NCBI GenBank assembly: GCA_028015205.1
Contig: CM051516.1
Span: forward strand, 30,146,230 to 30,210,229
From: Mytilisepta virgata
Taxonomy: Eukaryota > Mollusca > Bivalvia > Mytilida > Mytilidae
Direction of reading: 5' to 3'
DNA: 64,000 nt
Below, in pieces: positions 39,701 through 51,700 of the stretch; the first letter of the stretch is position 1, and each line of letters begins with the position of its first letter. Position numbers and translations under genes: made by a program. The notes beneath the pieces were generated by a model that worked only from the letters and a program-made list of their open reading frames with translations, had not been told where the DNA came from and did not search any database.

Positions 39701-42700
39701 AAAACTTTATTATTAACAAATTCCATTGGAAATTTGCCAATTTAAAATGTGCTGATGAAGCTTTTTTGTTTATCTTATCTAAACTGCTTTTAAATTATGT
39801 ATATTTAAAATTTTCCATCCATGACTATGATGTCATTTTCTATTTTAATATGTTATGGTGTATTTAAATGGGCTGTTATGGTTGCAAAGTATAAAGAAAT
39901 GGGGGGGGGGGGGGGTTGAAAACAAAATTTAGGGGGGGTAAATGAGAAATTGGGGAGGGGGCAATTTTTTTCTCATTTCATATTTCATAAATTAAAAAGA
40001 AAATTTCAAATTTTTTTTAGCTAAAAAAGGGGGGGGTTACAATAAATTTTATTGTTTTTTGTTTTTTTTTTGGGAGGGGGGGTCAATGTGCAACTTCATA
40101 GTGTATTGCACAAAAGCTAAAAAAAGGGGTAAATTATTATTTTTTTGGGGGGGGGGGAGGAATTCTCCACAGCATATTATATTGCACAAGAAGCAAAAAA
40201 TTGTATATAAATTGAAATCATATGACCAATTCTAAGTTCTTTGATTTCAGTTATTCTGTGTCAGAAACCTATTATGTGTCAAATATTTCAAGAAATTTTC
40301 AATTGCACAGTATTGCACAATAGCAAGAAATCTTCAATTGCACAGTATTGCGCAATAGCAAGAAATTGATATGTGTACCCAATTTTAAATTTTAAATTGG
40401 TCATTTCTGATTTATATATAAAAACAAATAATACTGATATGGTTTGAATAGGTAAATTAAAAATTTTTAAGTTCTTAGACAACATTCATTCTGTGTCAGA
40501 AACCTATGCTGTGTCAAATATTTATTCACAATCCAAATTCAGTATTGTATCAAGCTTGAATGTTGTGTTCATAATTGCCCCAACTATTCAGGGTTCGACA
40601 TCTGCGGTCGTATCTAGCTGCGCCCAGCGGAGCATTTTATTTTTAACATGAAATCAGTTATTCATTCCAATTAGCTTTGTAATTTTAAATAGGAATTTTA
40701 TATTGTTAGAAATCTTTACTGTATTTTGTGCAGTAGTTTAATATGACAATTTAGGATATTAAAACAAACAGCCCATGATGACCTCTTATGCTTTTCAGTT
40801 TCTGTCTCATTTAAATTTAACCCACTTCTCCTTTTATTTAAATATGATAAGATGTGGTCTTCATGTAAGATGTATTATGTGAAATGCATAGTTTTCAAGT
40901 TGAAATATTAAAACCAGAAAGGAGTTTCTAGTACTGCTATTGTATAATTATTGGTAATTAGATGCAGAAAACTTACTATCTACTTGTAGATGTCAGTCAG
41001 TGTTTTTGGACAGTGTAGAGCTAGCTCCAAACATAGCTAAAAACCAGGCACTGAAAGAGAATGTATTTATGATGATTGTCTGTATAGAACTTAGGATCCC
41101 TATGTTCCTAGTAGGAAAACCAGGCAGTTCTAAATCTCTGGCTAAAACCATTGTAGCTGATGCCATGCAGGGAAATGCTGCTCATAATGATCTCTTCAAA
41201 AACTACAAACAGGTGAGTATTTTGACATTCTTTTCGCTTTACTTAGAAGAAATCTTTTTTAAGTTGTATTCTGTATATTTTATATTTAGTATTTCGAAGA
41301 GGGTGTTGCAACATGATAAAATCTCTTATATCCAAATCAAACATGTAATCAAATTTACTACAAGGTCGTAACTATCATTGAGGCACGTGAGGCAATTGTC
41401 TCACTAAAATTCCAGTCCCATGTATAGGGATGAAGATGAGTTTAATTTATTCATTGGCAGGGGTTATCTTAATTACTGAAACAACTACTATAATTTCATT
41501 TATAAGATCAATCGTTCCTTAAATTTCCACAGCAGCAGAAGCTACAGGGCTATTAACCCTCCATCCTTTCATCAACACTCTGTACTGTTGTTAACCTTGG
41601 GAGTCCTTACTCCATATTTAACCTTATATTGTTTTGAAAATTCCCATATTAAAAGATATATGATTAAAAGGAATTTCCCCAACAGCAGAAGCTACAGGGC
41701 TATTAACCCTCCATCCTTTCATCAACACTCTGTACTGTTGTTAACCTTGGGAGTCCTTACTCAATATTTAACCTTATATTGTTTCGAAAATTCCCATATT
41801 AAAAGATATATGATTAAAAGGAATTTCCCCAACAGCAGAAGCTACAGGGCTATTAACCCTCCATCCTTTCACCAACACTGTGTACTGTTGTTAACCTTGG
41901 GAGTCCTCACTGAATATTTAACCTTATATTGTTTCGAAAATTCCCATATTAAAGATATGTGATTAAAAGGAATTTCCCCAACAGCAGAAGCTACAGGGCT
42001 ATTTACCCTCCATCCTTTCACCAACACTCTGTACTGTTATTAACCTTGGGAGTCCTCACTGAATATTTAACCTTACGTTATATTGTTTCGAAAATTCCCA
42101 TATTAAAGATATATGATTAAAAGAATTCTGTGGTTAATTCCCTTTTTTTGTTATGAGCCAGTCTTGTTTATGTAAATAATTTCCTTTGGTTCAGCACCAT
42201 AGTAAATCTATAAGAATAGCAAAGAATTAAGATAATATTAAGAGTCCACAAGACAAGATGATTGGTTAAAACACACAATACAAAAATATAACCAGAAGAG
42301 TAAAAAAAAACATCTAAAAAACCAAAGATAATTTGAAGAATATGAACATCAACATAAGTAATGCATTTTATTTACAAAGTTTATTATACATATATGCATT
42401 GTAGTATTGATATGAACATTTAAAAAAAACTTTGCCTTTTTTACAGGTTCAGATGGTATCATTTCAATGTAGTCCGTTATCAGTACCAGAAGGTATTGTA
42501 GGTACATTCAGACAGTGTGGTGCCTATCAGAAAGATAAAGACTTAAACAGATTTGTATCTATTGTGGTACTGGATGAAATAGGACTTGCTGAAGACTCTG
42601 CCAAGATGCCCTTAAAGGTAATTTTCACAATCAAGACCCAGATTAATTCATTGTTTTGTAAAATTGAAAAAAATAACCAAATAAACTTGGTAGCCTTGAG

Positions 42701-45700
42701 CTGTTTCCTGCTCTTTGGTCGATTGTATCTTTGACACATTCCCCGTTTCCATTCTCTATTCTATGTATATGGTATGAAAAAAAATTATCTATTTCCATTA
42801 CTAAATTTGTATCTAACTTTCGTTGAATATCAAACCATGACTTTCTATAAGGAGAGTTGTGTTCTGTTATGTTTTTTATGAAGTTTATTCTTGTGGATTC
42901 ATTTATATTTGGTGGTACCACCTTTAATAATGAAGTGAAAATTCATTTCTTTGAGGATACAAAATTTCTTTGTCTTTTAAATTTTCTAGTCATACAATAT
43001 GAAAGATTTATTTTGTTTAAGATCTATTGTCACAATATATGTGTCCTTGCTATAAAAAAAATGGTCTCCAAAGAAATATAGTAAATCTACAATGCTCATT
43101 TTGGCAAATATTTTATGATAGTTTGAAATTATTGGATATGTTCAGCAATGGGTCATACTTTTGTTAAATAGAAGAGACTTGAAATATTTATATAGCCTTT
43201 TATACTGGTATAATATCTCTATTTCTAATTATATTGACAGACATTGCATCCTCTTTTGGAAGATGGCTGCCCTGATGATGAAGAACCGGAAAAATACAAA
43301 AAGGTTAGTTTTTAGCTTACCTGTACTAGAAGTCAAGTGTGAGCATTGCCATCACTTGGAGTCAATAGTTGGTCATAAACAGGGGCATTAACTTTTTTAA
43401 AAAATGATACTCTTTTAAAATCATATCAGAGGATGTTTACCTCCAGCCAGTAACCTTCACAAAAACATATTTTAAAGTTGTCTGCTGGTACTGCTGAACC
43501 ATTAAGTATTGATTTAACATAGGACCATTTAGGAAAATTCACACTCAAGCTTGGCACAAATAACTTTAGGTGGTCTCTACAATCACCAAGACCAAAAAAC
43601 AAGAGGGCTGCCAAGCTTTTTTTAACATTTCACCTCTTGATATTTTGTGTTTGTAGGATATATTATTGATAATAGGACCAAATGTGTTTTTATATATTTC
43701 TAGGTAGCTTTCATTGGTATATCCAACTGGGCATTAGATCCTGCCAAGATGAACAGAGGTATCCTGGTACAGAGAGAGGTCCCTGATATTACAGAATTAA
43801 AAGAAAGTGCAGAGTATGTTAACATGTTTTTCTGTTTGGTAAAAAAAAATTGTCATTTAAAATATTGCTATTCACTGTCTTAATCAAGAGGTCATGGAAA
43901 ATCTATCTGATGTGGAATTCATAATTTTTTTTTTTGACCTACAGAATTCAAAGTATTAAATAAAACCCTATACAGCTTGTAGGAAAATAATTCAAAATAA
44001 ATTATGTTTTTCAAAAAAAAAGAAATAGTATTTTTTGCATTGCAAGTGACAGTAAGACTGATTTATTCTGTAGAGGAATATGTTCTACAAGCAAAAAGGT
44101 TCTGAAGTTAATAAGACCAATGATACCATTAATGGCAGACTCTTACTTAGATCTGTTCAAAGAAGCTTCCACAGAGATGAGAGAATTTTTTGGACTGCGA
44201 GATTTTTACAGGTAACACTACTGAAATGCAGGTTGATATGTATGGAAATTTAGATAAATACAAAATATTGTAGTCTTGTTTGTTCAGAAATCATGTTCAT
44301 GAGGCAACTCTACATTTATACTATCTGATTTTCTGAAATTAAAGAGAACTAGCACAAGAGAGCCAGTGTTGAACTTACTTTGAGGTGTAAGATTTTATTC
44401 CATTTTGAACTTCCAACCGACATGGCTGCTGTTACTTAAAATAGAAAAAGGGGGATGATTTTCAAAAATCTTCCATGAAACTACATGGCCAGTTCGAACA
44501 AGACTTGGCAGTAATGGTCCTTAGGAGGTTCTCTTTCAGAATTAATTATGATGATCCAGACTGTCAACCAAGATCGCTGCCACAGCTGAACTTAGTTTAA
44601 CATAGGACCTTATGGGAATATTTTTAAAAAAATCTTCTCTTCTTAAACCACTTGGTCAATTGCGAGCAAATTTTGGTGGAATGGTCCTTGGGTGGCTCCC
44701 TTCCAAAGGTATGTCCGGCATCCCCGACTTCTAACCAACATGGCTTCTGGTACGAAAAATAGAAAAGAGGGATGAATTTAAAAAATCTTTTTCTATGAAA
44801 CTACATGTACAAGTCTTGGGAGTAATGGTCCTTAGGAGATTCTCTCTCAGAATAATGTCTAATGATCCGAATGTTTACCAAGATGGCCGCCACAGCAGAA
44901 CTTAGTTTAACATAGGGTCCTATGGGAAAATTCCTTGAAAAATCTTCGTCTGAAGTCTGAAACCACATGACCAATTGGAATCAGACTTGGCAGCATTGGT
45001 CATTAGACAGTCCTTTTTAAGAATTGGACTGTCAATCAAGATGGGCACCACAGCTGAACATAGTTTAACACAGGACATAATGGCAGTATTTTTTAAAATA
45101 TCTTCTTGTCTGAAACCACGGAGCATATTGGAACCAGACTTGGCAGCAATGGTCCTTGGATGACCCGGACTCTCAACCAAGATGGCTACCACACCCGAAC
45201 TTAGCTTAACATAGGGCGATATGGGAAAATTCTTTGAAAAATTTTCTTGTCTGAAACCACTGATCCATTTAGAACCAGAATTGGTAGCAATAGTCCTTAG
45301 ATGTTCTCCTATCAGAATTTTTCAACAAATCTTCTTGTCTGAAACCACTGGGGCAATTGGAACCTGACTTAGGTGGTCTTCTTTCAGAATTATATCGGAT
45401 GACTTGGACTGTCAACTAAAATGGCCACCAAAGCCAAACTTATGGGAAAATTCATTGAAAAATCTTGTCTGAAACTAATTGACCAGTTGGGACTAGACTT
45501 GGCAGCAGTGGTCCTTAGATTTCTCTCTCTCAGAATTATGTCTGACTGCCATCACAACCAAACTTAGTTTAACATAGGACCCTATGGGAAAGCAAGCCAC
45601 ATTGACTGCTACACATAAATTTTAGTCCTGCTCAAGGTGTACAAGTTAAATCCAGCTGAACGATACAGGCTCTTGAGAGCCTCTAGTTATTATGATGTCA

Positions 45701-48700
45701 TAAAAGCAGGTTTCGAAATTTCACAAAAATTAAAGTTATTAAAATATTAAAGGGATTTAGGGTTACTGTAAATATGGAAATTATTGCGATGTTTTTATTA
45801 CTGCGAATATTGCGACTCGCATTTTTAATGCATATGTTCACGTCCGATTTATTCTAGATTTACATTTACACAGGTAAGTTTCTGGTCATTGATTGCCGAC
45901 ATCCGGAGACAGGTTAATTGCTAGATACTTAGTTGTATGGTTATTGTTTGGACAGCTATTATATATATAATAACATTTTGAATTCTAATATTCCTGAAAC
46001 AATAAAAACGATTATATTAATAAAACTTCCACTTTCAAGTTTTACCCACTCTCCAATCGCAATAATAAACTTTTCTTTTACACTGGCGGCAATCGTAATA
46101 ATTAAACCTCGCAATTTTGCTTGGGGTAGAAGAATCGCAATAGTAAGCGCACGTGAAAAGTAATGCCAATGGGACAAAACCCAATATAAGCACATACAAA
46201 AAATCACAAAAAGAGGTAAAACTTTGTACTCAATGGTAAGCTCATAATTTATCCCCCAACCCCCTAAAAAATGTTGATAGAATAAACAGATCTGTATGAA
46301 ACCACTAATTATCTGGTTAAATAATTTTGAACAATCATCAGTTGAGAACCTTATGTGATAGAAATTTTCTGATATTGGTAAAAAAAAATGGAAGAGAAAC
46401 AAGATATGTTTATGTCATGCACATGTATTAAGTAACTTTAATATAAATTTTCAGTCTGCTAAAGATGTTATATGGATTTGTATCAACATCAAAGAAGAAG
46501 CCAACATGGATGCAACTAAAACATTCCATACTGAGAAATTTTGGAGGATTAGAAAATGTCAAGCCAGTTGATGTATTTTATAACAAACTGTCTCACTTAG
46601 TGGATAAACATGAACAGGTATATTTGTACGTCAATGTCTCTGTACATAATGGTTATTGCAAAGTTTTCACAATGTACATTTGTTATTACACTTAAATTTT
46701 GGGATTAATTGCTAAAAATTGTAACATACATTTTTTATTTTTAAAACTAAAACCTTGTTTTTGTTTAGAAAAAGATCATCAAATTGATGTGATAAAATTT
46801 TTTATCATCCTTTGAAAAGATCAGAACTGACTTAAAATTCAATGAAAGATTGCTGAATTGTCTGACAAAAAATTTCATATAATATAAATGTATTTTTAAC
46901 AAAAATTCCAAATTTCTGTCAGAATTATATTAAGGTAGCCAGCATAACTACAATAAATTTGGGAAAATGTTTTCATTCTAACTACAGTAGAATCTTGATT
47001 TCTCGAACTCAAAGGGGTCTGTAAAATTAGTTCAAGGCATGGTAGTTCGAGCCGTCGAAGTCTGGAAAATTTTTGGTTACGAACCAGCAATATATTTAAA
47101 AATTTAATTTACATATCCTTTTATCTATCTGATTGATAATTAATCACCTTCTCGTCAATCAATGATCTGACCTCTGGTTTTTCACACTTATTGATATATT
47201 GATAAAAACGGTGTTTGAGTTACTAAGAGTAAATTAGATTATATTACTGTTATACGGACCAGAAAATGAATTCCAGAAATCTGTGTTTGAAAAACCGAGA
47301 GTTAATTTTCATAGATATAATGGGAAAAAATTACCAGACTTTCATAAAGGGTCGAGAAATCCATGGTGTTCGAGTGACCCGATATCAAGCCACCGAGATT
47401 CTATTGTAAATACAGAAATACTAACTGATATCTGGTATGAAGGTATGGCCACTTTTCTAAGGTTTAACTAACATTTTAGTTAATACAATTTAGCAAGGAC
47501 TTCAGAATTTGTCTGAGATATTGAGAAAACTGGTTTGTAAAGGGACTGGTTTTTAAGAGCTTTAGTATATTTGAAGTGTCCTCTGAGTCACAAAATGGAT
47601 AAATTAAGCTTAAACCAGACCCTTAGCAATCCATATGCCTTATATAGATGTTATTCAAAGAAGAGTAATATTAAAGATATAAATTCTGTTTATTTGGTAA
47701 TATTATGTTCATACTTATCTGGTGATGCTATTTTGTTATTACATTGGATCATGTGGTGATATTATGTTCATACTTATCTGATGATGCTATTTTGTTATTA
47801 CATTTGATCATGTGGTGATATTATCCTCATACTTATCTGATGATGCTATTTTGTTATTACATTGGATCATGTAGTGATATTATGTTCATACTTATCTGAT
47901 GATGCTATTTTGTTATTACATTTGATCTTGTGGTGATATTATCCTCATACTTATCTGATGATGCTATTTTGTTATTACATTGGATCATGTAGTGATATTA
48001 TGTTCATACTTATCTGATGATGCTATTTTGTTATTACATTTGATCATGTGGTGATATTATCTTCATACTTATCTGATGATGCTATTTTGTTATTACATTT
48101 GATCATGTGATGATATTATCTTCATACTTATCTGATGATGCTATTTTGTTATTACATTTGATCATGTGATGATATTATCTTCATACTTATCTGATGATGT
48201 ATTTTGTTATTACATTGGATCATGTGATGATATTATCTTCATACTTATCTGATGATGTATTTTGTTATTACATTTGATCATGTGGTGATATTATCGTCAT
48301 ACTTATCTGATGATGCTATTTTGTTATTACATTTCATCATGTGGTGATATTATCTTCATACTTATCTGATGATGCTATTTTAATATTACATTTGATCATG
48401 GAATATTGCATTGCTCTACATTATCAAAATTTACTTGCATTAGAAACATCCCAGAAGTTACATTTTAAATTTGTTTAGACAAGATTTTGAAAATATTTAC
48501 ATATTTCTTCAATTAATATTACAGCCGCAACACAGTGACCCAGACTGTTCATCAGCTGGAATGATACAGGCTTGTTTGACAGGCGACAACAGGGAAGATA
48601 GGTGAGTAAAAAACAGAGCTGGACTTTACATCAGTATGATATCATACATTCATGGCTGTCAGGAGACAACAGGGCAAATAGGTGAGTAAAACAGACCTGG

Positions 48701-51700
48701 ATTTTATGTCAGCATGATATTATACAGGCATGACTGTCAGGAGACAACAGGGCAAATAGGTGAGTAAAACAGACCTGGATTTTATATCAGCATGATATTA
48801 TACAGGCATGGCTGTCAGGAGACAACAGGGCAAATAGGTGAGTAAAACAGACCTGGATTTTATGTCAGCATGATATTGTACAAGGATGGCTGTCAGGAGA
48901 CAACAGGGCAGATAGGTGAGTAAAACAGACCTGGATTTTATGTCAGCATGATATTATACAAGGATGGCTGTCAGGAGACAACAGGGCAGATAGGTGAGTA
49001 AAACAGACCTGGACTTTACATCAGTATGATATCATACATTCATGGTTTCATGAGACAACAGTAGAAATAGGTGTGTAAAACAGAGATGGACTTTACATCA
49101 GCATGATTTCATACGGGCATGGCTGTCAGGAGACAACAGGGCAAATAGGTGAGTAAAACAGACCTGGATTTTATGTCAGCATGATATAATACAGGCATGG
49201 CTGTCAGGAGACAACAGGGCAAATAGGTGAGTAAAACAGACCTGGATTTTATGTCAGCATGATATAATACTGGCATGGCTGTCAGGAGACAACAGGGCAA
49301 ATAGGTGAGTAAAACAGACCTGGATTTTATGTCAGCATGATATAATACAGGCATGGCTGTCAGGAGACAACAGGGCAAATAGGTGAGTAAAACAGACCTG
49401 GATTTTATGTCAGCATGATATAATACAGGCATGGCTGTCAGGAGACAACAGGGCAAATAGGTGAGTAAAACAGACCTGGATTTTATGTCAGCATGATATA
49501 ATACAGGCATGGCTGTCAGGAGACAACAGGGCAAGTAGGTGAGTAAAATGGACCTAGACTTTACATTAGCATGCTATCATACAGGCATGGCTGTCAGGAG
49601 ACAACAGGGCAGATAGGTGAATAAAACAGAGATGGACTTTACATCATATGAAACTGGCTTATCTGACAGGAGAAATCAGGGTGACTAGATGAGTTAAGAC
49701 TTAATCTTGCATAGATTTTGGATGCTATACTATACAGGAACACTGATTTCATTGCTCTCTTTCTCTTTCATGGTAGTTTTACTGGAAATAATTTTTTTTG
49801 TTTTGCAGTGAGAGTAGATATCTATTACTGTTGACAGAGAATTATGGGGCCCTGACAATTCTACAACAGAAAATATTTACCATGGACAATGCTGTTGTAA
49901 TCTTTGGAAGTAGTTTTCCCAGTGACCAAGAATATACACAGGTTGTTACATAGTTTCAATTTGAAATTATACTGCAGTTGTTTATAGTGATATCAAGGAT
50001 ATAGTTTGCAATGTTCAGTCAGAATGGATGTAAAAAAACACTTTTCCCAAATTGCAATTACTGTCACTGTTTTTTTAGTTAAGTTTAGAAACTAACATTT
50101 ACACTGTTAAAGACCTTCATTTATGTACATTTTGTTTAAACATAGGTCTCCTATGATCGTTGTGCATGAAAGTATATGTAACTATATTAGCAAATTGAAA
50201 AGGGAACTCAAAATCCTCGAAGCCTTAAAATTTCATTAATCATGAAAACTGAAAACGAACATAAATAAATGAATCTACAATAATTCCATTTCCTAAACTG
50301 CAGTTGCATGTTTTAAAATGCATATCTTTGTGCATTTTGGTCAGATAATATCAGGTCAGTTTAAATTCCATGAAATTATTTGGATTTACAATTACTGAAA
50401 ATTATCTGATTTTACAATTATTAACATCACATACATATATGGCAGTACTGTCAAATTTGCAGGGTCATAAATTTGAAGCAAACTGGATCATCAAAAAAAT
50501 ATTACACATTTCTATGAAATTTTTGAATTTGAATGAAATTCTTTCAAAATTGTAAGACTTATTTTAAAACTGTTAGTAAGGTTCTTTTATTAAAACAGGT
50601 GTGTAGAAACATCAACCGTATCAAAGTCTGTATGGAGACGGGAAGTACTGTTATCCTGTTGAATCTAGAAAACCTGTACGAGAGTCTGTATGATGCCCTT
50701 AATCAGGTAAATCATTTTTGGCAAATTAAGTGTATGTTAATATGATGGAGACAAGTTCACAGATTTAGCTTATTTTATTCCAGGTGGTCTCTCAGTGGTC
50801 TCTTTGTAGCATGTACTCATTTAGAGTGGAAGGTCGTGGGTTTTATCTGCAGCCGGGTAAAAACAAAGACTTGTAATTTGGTATTTGCTGCTTCTCGGAT
50901 TACCTAGATGGTTACCTCATGAGCTAGCTCATTTAAAATCTGGCTCAGAATGTGGTCTAGTACAAAGCAGGTTCCATATTCATATCGCATCAACATGTTC
51001 TAGACCTGACATGCTTGTAAAAATTGCCATTGGACATTAAAACAATAATCCATCCATTGTTCCATGTGGACAACCAATATGGCTGCCATTGATAGTTCTA
51101 ATTGTGATTGGGAAAATTTCAAAATTTTATTCCTTGGTATATTAAATTTGTGAACGATAAAATGTCATATTGCTACATGTTGACAACATTAATCTCTGAA
51201 CACCATTGAGCACCCTACCTCCCATCCCTCTAGACCAAATTTCCATCTACATTGCACACAATCGTGTCGGCATATCAGAATTTGGAATCCCAACCAGGCC
51301 CTGAACAGGATACTCTTGTCCAGAATCCAGTGAGGAGACCAGCTAATATATATTAATTTTAGGTAGTCCTTGGCTTGTAACTATGTGTGAATATCAAGTA
51401 ATTAACACAACACAGGTTTGGGCAAAATAATCCACAGTTTTAATTATTTGTCATATCAAGATTAAGCACACAATTTACAAAATTAAAGCAAATGACAAAT
51501 ATCAGTTTTCGCAATACTGTGGTTCTCCCAGTGGGAGAAATACACACTACAATCTACATAATAATAATACAAATACAAATAAACAATAAACATCAAAGAA
51601 AAGAGGGCCTTATCTTTCTAAAGGGAGTGGAGGGTGGGGCGAGAAAAATTTTTTTCCCAAGTGCACTAGCTGGCGCCAAGATTCAAACTGATGCATTGCA

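Noticed and set aside
41588..41962. 124-codon open frame with three repeated blocks
   Set aside because: Product of the 150-bp tandem repeat in intron w23.
49109..49534. Minus-strand 141-codon open frame with a perfect 26-residue repeat
   Set aside because: It is the antisense of the 78-bp exon-tail array. The frame stays open only because 78 is a multiple of three.
47690..49690. CRISPR-like regular repeats
   Set aside because: Repeats are contiguous tandem units without unique spacers, in a eukaryotic intron.
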